A DNA stretch of 64,000 bases from Dromiciops gliroides. Its lineage: Eukaryota > Chordata > Mammalia > Microbiotheria > Microbiotheriidae. Of this stretch, positions 54,838 to 64,000 are shown piece after piece (positions within the stretch are counted from its first letter, which is position 1; every line of letters starts with the position of its first letter). The notes beneath the pieces were generated by a model. That model made no database searches. It was not told the DNA's origin and saw only the letters and a list, made by a program, of their open reading frames with translations. The stretch covers positions 356,587,953 to 356,651,952 of the forward strand of contig NC_057861.1 of the NCBI RefSeq assembly GCF_019393635.1, read 5' to 3'. The position numbers were made by a program, and so were the translations under genes.

Positions 54838-55165
54838 CTCATGATTGAAAATATTCTCCATATCCAGAAAAAAAAGAACTATGGATTCTGAATGCGATTG
54901 AACCATACTGTTTCTACTTTTGTTTTTGTTTTTTTTCCTTCTTTGAGGTTTTTCCTTTTGTTCGAATTCTTCTTCCACAACATGATTAATGCAGTAATAT
55001 ATTTGATGTGACTGTACATATATAACCTATATTGGATTGCTTTTGATCTTGAGGAGGGGAAAGGTATGAGAGGGAGAGAGCAAAATCTGGAACTCAAAAT
55101 CTTATGAAAACAAATGTTGAAAACTATCTTTACATGTAACTGGAAAATAATAAAATACTTTTATG
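54838..55165 (+). mobile_element. 5'-truncated L1 tail
   Basis: A second 3' UTR in direct orientation right after the HAL1 A-rich end: CTCATGATTGAAAATATTCT, CACAACATGATTAATGCAGT, ATCTGGAACTCAAAATCTTA, ACTATCTTTACATGTAACTG, ending AATAATAAAATACTTTTA. It matches the 3' end type of the full L1. Confidence 0.85.
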
Positions 55166-55899
55166 ATAAACAAAAACCAATAGCCTTATTGGCATTCTGA
55201 AATCAAAGTTTAATATGATAAACTTATTGCAAGCAATGAGAAGAATACCATGCTAGGTTATCATCTTGGTCTACAGCATAAAAACTGAGATCAATTTCGA
55301 TCACATAAGGAAAATTTTAAAACTAAATAAAATTAATGTTGCAGACTATTAAAAACAGAGCATTTACACAATACCTAGCAAGACCTGACCTGGTGACAAA
55401 TCTCCATAAAAATGCAAGCCTCAAAATATCCTATATAAATCAACTAACCAAATGTTCTGGCACAGGGTGGTCATCAATGACCAATTTGTTAATCACAATT
55501 GCCCAGATATATAAAACATAAGTACATTTTTGTTAGATGTCACCCTATGAAATTGTTAAAGTCTTTTAGCTTCATGGAATGAAATGCTTGCAAAATGTAT
55601 AGATCTAGAAAATTAAATCAAAATCATGTAAGAACATAATAATGTATATATCTTCTCCATCATGTTGCACAGGAGTTGTATTAAGATTTTTTTAATGAAA
55701 ATAAAACAGCCAAATATTTTTATTCAGCTGGAAAAAAGCAATCAGCTAATCCAAAGAATTATTTTAAGATTCATTGAATAAGCTGAAAATTATTTCTGTT
55801 TAATATTAAAAGTATATTATGAATAATATAAAAACAATCCCAATAATTCTATCAGTAGGGCTATCCTCAAGCCCAGATCTATCATTAATGCCTACTACT
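55166..55899. other. Intergenic DNA, nothing recognised
   Basis: Complex AT-rich sequence, no repeat or coding signature. The 61-residue frame at 55,336-55,521 has no recognisable domain. Confidence 0.4.
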
Positions 55900-56070
55900 A
55901 TTCATATTTTATTTATATTACAAATGTAGCTGTTTTCTCCTCCACTAGAATTGTAAAAAAAAAAAGTGTAGATAAGGATTATTTTATATTTTGTACTTGT
56001 ATTCCCCAGTGCTTATTTCAGTATCTGGCACATAATAAGCATTTATTCAATAACTGTTGATTGATTGGTT
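55900..56070 (+). mobile_element. L2 LINE remnant, 3' end
   Basis: Sense L2-like motifs CTCCTCCACTAGAATTGTAA, TTGTATTCCCCAGTGCTTAT, ATCTGGCACATAATAAGCAT, then TTATTCAATAACTGTTGATT. Confidence 0.65.
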
Positions 56071-56114
56071 GATGAGGATGTAACTCAGTACTTCTCTTTC
56101 ACCAAGAATAATTC

Positions 56115-56360
56115 ATAGTGTGACATGGAGAGGGAGACACAGAGTAAGACAAAGTCAGAGAGAGAGAAACAGAAAAAGACCACGAGAGAGAGAGAAAAAC
56201 AGAGTGAAAGAGACAAAGAGAAACAGATAGAGACAAGAAGAGAAAGACAAAATGAGACAAAGACAGATATAGAAAAAAAGAGATAGGGAAGAAGACAGAG
56301 AGACATAATGAAACAGAGCAGGATGGTGAGACATGCAGAGAAACCAACAGAAACAGAGAA
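56115..56360. repeat. Purine-rich (AGAGAC/AGAGAA)n tract
   Basis: About 245 bases of GAGA, ACAGAG and AAAGAC words with few pyrimidines except C in ACA. The antisense frames are Ser/Leu/Phe-rich and not coding. Confidence 0.85.
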
Positions 56361-56909
56361 ACCTACAAAGACAAACTAAGAAATATATGAGGAGAGCATT
56401 ACAATACAATGAATTAAACTTTCATGGGATTCCAAGTATAACAAATGCACTTCATTTTTCACAGAACAGTAAACTTTATTGTTGATAGTGCAACAGATGA
56501 AGAAATTGATATGTGAAAAGATCTTCATAACTACATGCTAATATTTTCTTGTGTATTTTATGGATATGGAAATTGTCCATGAGAGAGTTTAAGTGAGCCA
56601 CTCAAAATCACACAGATATTTAGTATCAAAGAAGGGCTTCAAATAAAACTATTTCTGACTAGACATTCATCACACTTTTTATTATAGCATCCAAACACCA
56701 AAAACAAAGCCAAGAACCTTTCAGATTACTTGCACAATAGAACTATTGTGAAATCCAATTTGATTCTTTATCAGAATAGATCACTTCTTTGAATATAGAC
56801 TCCAATTGCCTTCTGTATTTGCTTGTTACCTTGTATTATTTTTCCTGTACATATATGATTTTATTAATTACCTCATTCAAAATATTGTCATGGCAGGGAT
56901 GGGACACTA
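56361..56909. other. Intergenic DNA with a possible MIR relic
   Basis: About 56,500-56,660 (ATGGATATGGAAATTGTCCA, CACTCAAAATCACACAGATA) fits an old antisense MIR. The rest is unassigned. Confidence 0.4.
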
Positions 56910-57545
56910 TTTTTTTTATTTTTAGTAATAAATATTTTTATTTAAAGTTTTTAGTTTGAAATTCTATCCCTCCTTGTTCCTGTGTAATTTAAAATTCTAA
57001 ACGTGGGTTCTAATCTGTTCCCCTAATGTTGGGGGAAACTGACTAAAATCACTGATAAAATGAGTTTAGGTTTTTAAGGGTTTATTGAAAGATAGAAAGA
57101 GAAAGATTGAGAACAGAATTCCTACAGCCTGGTAATACTATCTTTCTTCAATTTTCCTGTGAAGTCCTCTGGAGTCTCTCTCCTCCACCATGGTGAAGTC
57201 AGGAACCCAGAGACAAAGCTCTCTGCACAGGCTCTCCTTCCTCCTTCCTGTCCCCTTCCAGAAATGGGAGGTTCTTCAAGCTGGTTGGTTGACTGGGCCA
57301 GAAGTTCAAAGTTTTTTAGCTTCTGAGAACCATGCTTTCTTAAGTATTATCAAGTACCAGCCAGATGTGCTTAGAATCTAGTCAACTAATAATCCAGTCA
57401 AAATCAGCCAGTAATCCACTCAGGTGGGTTCCTGAGTATCTGCCAAATCTCATCTATCACATTCCATTATCTTGACATTCCCTATATATTTTAGAAATGA
57501 TGTCTTTATCTGAAACATTGGCTGTAAAACTATTTCCAACCATTA
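56910..57545 (-). mobile_element. L1 remnant split by a solo LTR
   Basis: Left piece: AAAGTTTTTAGTTTGAAATT with CTATCCCTCCTTG, an L1 3' UTR in antisense. Right piece at 57,479-57,541: CCCTATATATTTTAGAAATG, TCTTTATCTGAAACATTGGC, which matches ORF2 at about 29,602-29,660. The L1 must already have carried an internal deletion joining 3' UTR to ORF2 when the LTR element inserted. Confidence 0.65.
56981..57461 (-). mobile_element. Solo LTR of an endogenous retrovirus (481 bp)
   Basis: Termini on the plus strand are TGTGTAATTT and ATCTATCACA (TG...CA). Flanking 4-bp duplication TTCC at 56,977-56,980 and 57,462-57,465. On the minus strand AATAAA lies at 57,086-57,081, about 100 bases before the 3' end, giving the orientation. 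Sequence differs from the 10.7-kb LTR, so it is another family. The 4-bp duplication points to class I ERV (inference). No viral genes remain. Confidence 0.82.
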
Positions 57546-58034
57546 AATAAACAAGCATTTATTATACATTTAATACTTACTTTGCTCTACCCTAGGCAGT
57601 ATAACTATAAAGACAAAAATTCTATAGGCAGTAGCAACCTACACAGACATAATTAATCCAAATAATGTGGAAATAATTTTAAAATGGAAAGAACATGATT
57701 ATCTAGGGGATTAGTCAAAACCTTTTATTTAGAAGGTAACATAAAGGAGTATTATTTAAAGTAAGTTAGAGCTTTCAAGATATGTAGGTGAGAAATGAGA
57801 CATCCTATAGGTAGAGATAGAGGGTGAATAACTACTCAACCAGTTTGGCTGCCTTTGCTTTTAGGACTAGAACAATGCTTTTGTTGTCCACTGAAAAATG
57901 CTTAATGACCTAAGTCTTATGTTGGATCATTCATTTTAACAGAATGAATTATGTGCGTTAAAGTTTCATGATTAGTGTTGTATGACACTGTGTTTCTCCT
58001 TAAACTTACTACTTATCTGAACTTCCCTGTTTCT
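57546..58034. other. Ancient repeat fragment and unassigned DNA
   Basis: 57,545-57,640 (AAACAAGCATTTATTATACA, ACCCTAGGCAGTATAACTA) belongs to the unnamed ancient family also seen near 2.5, 3.85, 13.4 and 60.7 kb. 57,640-58,030 is unassigned. Confidence 0.45.
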
Positions 58035-58345
58035 ATCAAAGGTTTGATACCCTCCCCTTCATCTTGATTTACAGACTGGGTATTATCCTTAACTCTTCAT
58101 GCTTCTTTCCCTCCAAAATCTAATCAATTGACATCTTATTGATTCTATCGCCAAAAAATTTCTCACATCTTTAATGTCTATCATTACACACCTCCTTTGC
58201 CTTAGTTCTGGACCTCATCATCTTTTTGATGGGCTATTAAAATGGCCTACTAATTCTATTCCCTGATCCAGTTTCTGCCTGTTTCTAATCTGTTCTCTAC
58301 AAAGTTGTCAAGGGATATTTCAAAAACATAGATCTGCCACCTATT
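58035..58345 (+). mobile_element. L2-type LINE remnant
   Basis: Sense motifs in L2 order: CTTAACTCTTCATGCTTCTT, AAAATCTAATCAATTGACAT, TTTCTCACATCTTTAATGTC, CTTAGTTCTGGACCTCATCA, TAAAATGGCCTACTAATTCT, ACAAAGTTGTCAAGGGATAT, AAAAACATAGATCTGCCACC. Confidence 0.62.
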
Positions 58346-58469
58346 ATAGAGGTATAATTGGAAAATGAAAACAAAACTCCAACAAAATACAAACATTCTG
58401 GGCTCTTGGTTGGAAATGGATAATGAGAGAGAAGAGTAAAAAATCCATAGAAAATTGAATAAATATAGA

Positions 58470-58985
58470 AATATGAAAGTCTGGAAAGGGGAAACTTAGG
58501 AGGAAGATGATGAGTTTCAATTTGAGAATAATTAGTTTTAGATATATGGAGTATATATATATATTTAGAGATCTAGCAAGCAATTAATAAAGGGGGACAT
58601 ATTCTAAAATAGATTAATAATGAATATATAGGTTCATAAGTCAATTCCATAAAGAAACTCCTTAAATCCATTCTAAATGATGATCAATAAAAGAAAGGAA
58701 GTAGGAGAGGAGAGGGACTAGAATGTAGCTTCAGAGCATAGCAATTTTTAGAGGGTTACACATGAATGATACTAGATCAAAGGAGACTGAGAAGGATCAG
58801 TCGCATTGGTAGAAGGAATGCCAGGAGAGAGCAATGTCCAAAGCCAAAGGATGAGAGAGTATCAAGGAGGAATGGATTGATAACAGTGGGAACAGTTTGA
58901 AGAAATCCAGGAAGGATAGGGATTTAAAAAGGCCATTGGATTTAACATTTAAATGAAAGTTGAATCAGTTTGCTGGGCATAAAGA
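58470..58985. repeat. Ancient mammalian interspersed repeat, unnamed
   Basis: Phrases GATGATGAGTTTCAATTTGA, GATCAAAGGAGACTGAGAAG, ATGCCAGGAGAGAGCAATGT, AGTATCAAGGAGGAATGGAT and AAAAAGGCCATTGGATTTAA recur as a set in mammalian intergenic DNA. I recognise the pattern but cannot name the family reliably. Confidence 0.42.
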
Positions 58986-60426
58986 AGTTGTAGTCTTCAC
59001 TGGTGAGGAGTAAACCAAACAGATGAAATCACAATTTCCTGAAATGTTGAGGGTTTGAAGGTCTCAAATTAGAGCTGTATATTTAATATGGAACTTTATA
59101 TTTTTCATCTCTATTTGATTTATTCATTCCTACTAATGTCATTGTACTCTCAGAGGTGACCCAATTAATTATAAGTGGCATTTACCCCTCCCTCATGCTG
59201 CTGTATGAGCAGTTCAATGATTTATGCAAACTCCCTGCATGACACTCACGTCCTTTGTGTAAAATTCAAGAAAACAGAGGAATTTCTGTGAAGTTAGATT
59301 CTCTTGCAGCTTGGTCACCAGAAAAAAGTTCCTAGTCATGACAAAAGTACATGCAAACAAAACAAAACAGAACAAAACCCAGACCAGTATAGAAAAAAAA
59401 AATTCATAAGCATCAGTTTATAGCATCTGAAATGGGGGGGAAAGGTCTCCACTGGATTGATGTTATATAAAGCCATAATGACAATCAGGGCTGTGATGAA
59501 AATCACCTTTTATTAGCATTTGGCAAAATGAGATTATTTGGTTTATTTAGATGTGAAAGTCTTGAGAGCTGGAGTAATCATTTTTTGAAATGATCATTGC
59601 TGTAATCAAATGTGAACAAGGGACCTTGGAGACTATTTGACACTGAATTTATTGTGGCAGCACAAATGAAAATAACCCAGGTGCAACAAACTGGGTTACT
59701 TTTTTTTATTTCTTTAAGGGTGCAGAGGTATGTGGGGTGGGGTGCATGGAGCCATGAACTTTGAACATTATATGCATCATCATCATCATCATCATGAAGT
59801 TCATCTTCGTAATCATCCTCAGAAGAATTAAAATTTAAATTTTGATTACATTTTATTATAAAGTAATAAAGAATCCTGCAGAGTTCAAATTTCAATAAAT
59901 AGATTTTCAAGTTACTCTAAGCAATACAAAATGAATAAAAATGCAGCAAGCTGCTTGTTTCAACTCAGCATTCCCCAGTTTCTGTTTTATATTGTTTGAT
60001 ATGTAAATGACCCCATTGATTTTTCTGAACAGACAAAACAAAAACCACATGAATGAAATGAGGAATCTTGGAAAGACTAGATCAGGATTAAACACACACA
60101 CATGCACACACAGAGGCAAATGCACATATAACAACACACCCCATTTCAATAAATTGTTTAAAGCCTAGAATCTCTTAAATTTGTCAGTGGCTCTGTGAAT
60201 AATAGTCATTGTTCAAGCAACTAAGAAGAAGAGAAGTTTTGAAGTCTGCTTAATTGACCAGGAATACAGTTCGGCAAGACAGACAAGGGTAAATGCCTTC
60301 CCATTTGGGACCTTACGCACAGTCCATCTTTCTAATTAAAAATAAAATGGAGCGACAGCTCCAAATCAGAAACAGTAAAGTCCAGTATGGGAAGCTCATT
60401 ACTTCTCTCTTATGTTAATATTACTA
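58986..60426. other. Repeat-poor stretch, best candidate for conserved non-coding DNA
   Basis: 1.4 kb without any recognised transposon apart from short (CAT)7 and ACAC runs (59,775-59,795; 60,092-60,112). Complex words such as TGACCCAATTAATTATAAGT (59,158), GAGCAGTTCAATGATTTATG (59,208) and CTTAATTGACCAGGAATACA (60,250) are typical of enhancer-like conserved sequence. No coding frame or splice pattern is supported. Confidence 0.3.
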
Positions 60427-60437
60427 CATTTTTAATG

Positions 60438-60604
60438 TTTTGTTTGTTTTTGTTTTTGTTTTGTTTTTTTTAGTGAGGCAATTGGGGTTAAGTGACTTGC
60501 CCAGGGTCACACTAGTTAAGTGTTAAGTGTCTGAGGCCGGATTTGAACTCAGATACTCCTGACTCCAGGGCCGGTGCTCTATCAACTGTGCCACCTAGCT
60601 GCCC
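60438..60604 (-). mobile_element. tRNA-derived marsupial SINE
   Basis: Antisense copy; tail GTTTTTGTTTTTG. Duplication CATTTTTAATG (60,427-60,437) versus CATTTTAATG (60,605-60,614). Confidence 0.94.
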
Positions 60605-60679
60605 CATTTTAATGGCATTTTTTAAGTGGAAGTTGAAAACGATGTATTCCAATATTATCCTTGCCATTACTACTTAATT

Positions 60680-60792
60680 CAATGCAACAAGGATTTATTA
60701 AGCACTTACTATATGTCAGTCACTTACCTGTGAAGGGGATACAAAGATGAGAGTGAAACATAATCTGTCCTTGAAGGGCTTATATTCTATGG
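60680..60792 (+). repeat. Ancient repeat fragment, unnamed family
   Basis: AAGGATTTATTAAGCACTTA, CTATATGTCAGTCACTTACC, GGGGATACAAAGATGAGAGT, CTTGAAGGGCTTATATTCTA: the clearest copy in the window of the family seen near 2.5, 3.85, 13.4 and 57.6 kb. Confidence 0.55.
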
Positions 60793-60877
60793 AGAAAACA
60801 AAGTGTATATATGCATAAATGGAAATATATACAAATTCTAACACACACAATAGCACTATACCTATATTTAGATTTTG

Positions 60878-61115
60878 GGGGCAGCTAGATGGCACAGTTA
60901 ATAGAGCACTGAGCTTGGAATCAGGAAAACTCATTTCCCGGAGTGCAAATCTTGTCTTAGACCATTACTAGCTATGTGACCCTGAACAAGTCACTTAACT
61001 CTGTTGGCCTCAGTTCTTATGTAAAATGATCTGGAGAAGGAAATGTCAAACCACTCAAGTATTTCTGCCAGAAACTTCCCAAATGGGACTGAAAGTGAAT
61101 GAACAACAAAACAAT
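60878..61115 (+). mobile_element. MAR1-type CORE-SINE
   Basis: Sense copy, near full length: GGGGGCAGCTAGATGGCACA, ATGTGACCCTGAACAAGTCA, GATCTGGAGAAGGAAATGTC, AAACCACTCAAGTATTTCTG, CCCAAATGGGACTGAAAGTG, AATGAACAAC. Confidence 0.93.
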
Positions 61116-61989
61116 AAAAAATTATATATGTAGATTTATAGACATACACCTTCATATATAAATAGATATGCATATATGGATATGCATGTGTGTGCATGTA
61201 TATTTGTATACATATACACAAATACCCCCACACACAAATACATATAAATACATATATTTATATGGATGAGCTTATCAGGGTCTCCTTCAAATTAACTTAA
61301 GTAACTGCTTATAATTTATCTCCCTTGCACAAACCAATAATAAAATATAAAATAATCATAAGGAAATCCTCTACTACAATCCTTCCTGATGCCTTATTAC
61401 TAAATGGAAATGAATGGTGTCTAAAAGGCTAAATTACTTATTCCTATCTGTGATTATTTCCCCTCAAAACAACTCTGTGGCATAAAAGGTGTAAGCATTT
61501 TTCTCACTGTTGGGGTTATTGGGGTTGGAAATTGACAATACATTGGATTTATGCCTAGAGTTACATAACTGCAAAATATCTGAGTTATAAATCAATCAAT
61601 GATTTAACAAACATTTATTAAATGCTGATGTCAATAGGCAAATGGTCAAAAGCCATTCATCTCTTAACTCCATATTGAATTACAATCATCATGTGATTTG
61701 GAGGTTGAAAACTTTAGAGACTGTGTAGTCTGGCCTCTTATTTGTCAGTGGTTAGTCTACTGGGTATAGGGGGACAAACATATGCACTCTCCTAAGCATT
61801 AATCTTTTTTTTTTTAATCAGTTTCAGATTGATTTAACTTTTTGTCTTTCTTCTTTTTGTTTCCACTTAGTTGTTCAATATATGTAGTTTGTGGTGTATT
61901 AAACCACAGAAACTAGTGTTGTATCTATACCTTTATTTCAGTCATTAATAAAAAAAATTTAATTTAATTTTAAAAAGCAATCTCAGGAC
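61116..61989. other. Intergenic DNA with AT/ACAC simple sequence
   Basis: 61,120-61,260 is an irregular ATAT/CATA/ACAC tract. 61,590-61,640 has AACAAACATTTATTAAATGC of the unnamed ancient family. The rest is unassigned. Confidence 0.45.
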
Positions 61990-62002
61990 TAAGCATAGAT
62001 TC

Positions 62003-62004
<2 letters not shown>

Positions 62005-62041
<37 letters not shown>

Positions 62042-62254
62042 TTTGTTTGTTTGTTTGTTTGTTTGTTTGTTTGTTTGTTTGTTTGTTTGTTTATTTATTT
62101 ATTTATTTTGCGGGGCAATGGGAGTTAAGTGACTTGCCCAGGGTCACACAGCCAGTAAGTGTCAAGTGTCTGAGGCTGGATTTGAACTCAGGAACTCCTG
62201 AATCCAGGGCTGGTGCTTTATCCACTGTGCCACCTAGCCCCACCCCACCCCCAA
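62005..62254 (-). mobile_element. tRNA-derived SINE with (AAAT)n(CAAA)n tail
   Basis: SINE body 62,108-62,246 in antisense. The tail is a tetranucleotide microsatellite of about 100 bases (ATTT units, then TTTG units, then ATTT). A perfect 15-bp duplication TAAGCATAGATTCTT at 61,990-62,004 and 62,255-62,269 encloses both. Confidence 0.96.
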
Positions 62255-62269
62255 TAAGCATAGATTCTT

Positions 62270-63453
62270 TAACACCCCAAATAGAAACCAAGAGCCAAGT
62301 AAACATTGAGCCTTCCATGACTACTTTTTAAACAAGTTATTCAAAGATTTCTAAATTTAATTAATTATGATTGCTTTCTCTAGCCCATATACCATCTCAT
62401 CTTGTACATAAAGGTGACATTGAGAGATTTGCTGATTAATTTGTTAGAAAATAGATGAATAATACCTATAACATTCTTATGATGCAGGACTCACTGAGTT
62501 GTTGTAAGGAAAGGTTTTTTGAAAAATATGTGAATGTGATTTCTTGTTGTCACTAGGTGAGAAAATTTTGCAAAAAATAAATGAAAGTAGTATGGCATAA
62601 TTAGTTTTTAATAAACAGTTCTAGAAAATTAACTGGGACAAACAAAATAAATGTATTACCATGCAATAAACCATAACAGTTTAAATCTAAATATGTGTAA
62701 AATGTAATGTATCCTTGTACTGCAATCATTTCCTTTGATTTTTCAGGAGGCTAAATATTTTGATATTTTGATTGACATTTAACTCTTCATCATTAAACCA
62801 TACATATAATATTGAATATTAAACATGTCTTGATGAACCAACCATTTTTCCAAGTTTAAATGTTATCACAGTCCATACATTTTCAATTGAGCATGAATTA
62901 GAATAGGTTTCAGACCATTGAAACATGTTTATATACATATCTCCTGGTAAATTTTTAACCATTCATCATATATAGCATACTACAAAGTCATGTTGCTAAT
63001 CATTTTCATTTGGGAACTTTTCAAATTAACCAAATAATCTGCTTCTCAGCATGTAAATATGTTTAGTAGTTTTCATTCTTCCTTCTCTGGGAACAAGAAT
63101 TTAAGGACGACTAGCAGAAAAGTAAAAACAAAAATAACAACAACAATGTCATCAACAATAATAATTTCCTTGTTTTCACTTTTGGGTAAATGTTTTACAG
63201 TAGAATGAAAATATGCATATCTTATTAACTAACTTGAATGTCTTAAGATAGCTTTGCTATACCTTGAAATGAAAAAGTTAATTTTGGAACTAAAAATATC
63301 TTGTTCAAGACTTTGGAACTGCAACTATCTCCCCTTTTAGAATATTTTTATCTATAATAATAGGTCTTAGCTTTTTTCTAATGTTCTAGATTAAGAAGTC
63401 TATGCCACACTGTAAAGTAATTGGTAACAACTTACCCACCTGTCAGGGGCTTG
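62270..63453. other. Repeat-poor AT-rich DNA
   Basis: Nearly 1.2 kb with no recognised repeat and no coding frame. It might include conserved non-coding sequence, but nothing specific stands out. Confidence 0.4.
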
Positions 63454-63468
63454 GAGAGGTATTTATTT

Positions 63469-63597
63469 ATTTATTTATTTTAGTGAGGCAATTGGGGTTA
63501 AGTGACTTGCCTAGGGTCACACAGCTAGTAAGTATTAAGTGTCTGAGGCCGGATTTGAACTCAGGTACTCCTGACTCCAGGGCCGGTGCTCTATCCA
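63469..63597 (-). mobile_element. tRNA-derived SINE, 5'-truncated
   Basis: Antisense copy ending at GGTGCTCTATCC, so the first 25-30 bases of the head are missing. Duplication GAGAGGTATTTATTT at 63,454-63,468 and 63,598-63,612 shows the truncation happened at insertion, not later. Confidence 0.95.
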
Positions 63598-63612
63598 GAG
63601 AGGTATTTATTT

Positions 63613-64000
63613 TATTTTTGATGATTCATTAGGTTGTTAGCTAGAAATAAAAAGTTTTTTTTTAAATAATTTCTTATATTCTTTTTCATTTTGTGATTCA
63701 TCATATTTTTTGTGGACTTCAATGATTCAGCACCAGTTTCTGAAATATTTTAAGAATTATTTCAATGTGCTAATTAACAATTGGAAACTATGTTTGTATT
63801 TTCCTTTGAGTAATGAAGATCTTGAATTTAAAACAACCACATAACAACACAACCTGTGTGTTTGGAAAGAAATCCGTCACATACCTGAAAGATAGCCAAG
63901 TAGTGGTAAGAAAACTACCTCACATTTATTTTATCTAGTCAAGGCCAAATATCTTGTATCAACCAAGTATAAGTAAACAAGTATAAGTAAAAGCACTTAA
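63613..64000. other. Intergenic DNA, nothing recognised
   Basis: AT-rich, no feature seen up to the window end. Confidence 0.4.

Noticed and set aside
59578..59910. 110-residue frame with an acidic Asp run
   Set aside because: The Asp run is the antisense of (CAT)7; no domain or splice context supports a gene.

Overview
The window is non-coding, AT-rich marsupial (metatherian) nuclear DNA. The clearest evidence is about twenty copies of a tRNA-derived SINE whose body reads roughly GGGGCAGCTAGGTGGCRCAG ... CTAGCTGTGTGACCCTGGGC. This is the young, highly amplified SINE of marsupials (WSINE1 / opossum SINE1 type). It occurs with MAR1-type SINEs, L1s of the marsupial type, HAL1-like (half-L1) elements, and ancient MIR, L2 and CR1/L3 remnants. 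I cannot settle the species. I see no functional host gene, tRNA or rRNA gene. Every long open reading frame is either L1 protein or low-complexity translation.

Layout. 1-9.5 kb: unique AT-rich DNA with SINEs, two 3'-end L1 fragments and MIR relics. 9.5-11.95 kb: a plus-strand HAL1-like element split by a 543-bp solo LTR with a 4-bp target duplication. 12-20 kb: more MIR, MAR1 and SINE copies, a second HAL1 (15.65-16.83 kb) and a short L1 tail. 20.14-23.07 kb: a near-complete HAL1 with a 5' leader, itself hit by an L1 fragment and a SINE. 23-28.4 kb: microsatellites, L2, and an unassigned 265-bp direct-repeat pair. 28.45-35.09 kb: a full-length minus-strand L1 bounded by a 13-bp target duplication; it has an intact-looking layout but carries one nonsense codon in ORF1 and one nonsense plus two frameshifts in ORF2. 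37.6-40.4 kb: older antisense L1 pieces. 43.5-45.3 kb: an antisense CR1/L3-type LINE relic. 47-50 kb: a dense block of microsatellites and SINEs. 50.65-55.16 kb: the most complex locus, a 5'-inverted (twin-primed) HAL1 that later received an HMGB1 processed pseudogene and three SINEs, followed by an L1 tail. 56.9-57.55 kb: an L1 relic split by a second solo LTR (481 bp, minus strand). 58-64 kb: L2, an unnamed ancient repeat, MAR1 and SINEs around a repeat-poor stretch (59.0-60.4 kb).

Nothing here works together as a pathway. The biology is that of retrotransposition: L1 ORF2 protein is the likely source of machinery for the SINEs, HAL1s and the HMGB1 retrocopy. The nesting order gives a relative chronology. 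The most interesting points are the shared and distinct HAL1 deletion junctions, the twin-primed four-layer nest, a 63-bp triplication in the L1 ORF1 coiled coil, two clean solo LTRs, SINE tails that have grown into microsatellites, and several repeat-free stretches that look like candidate conserved non-coding elements.
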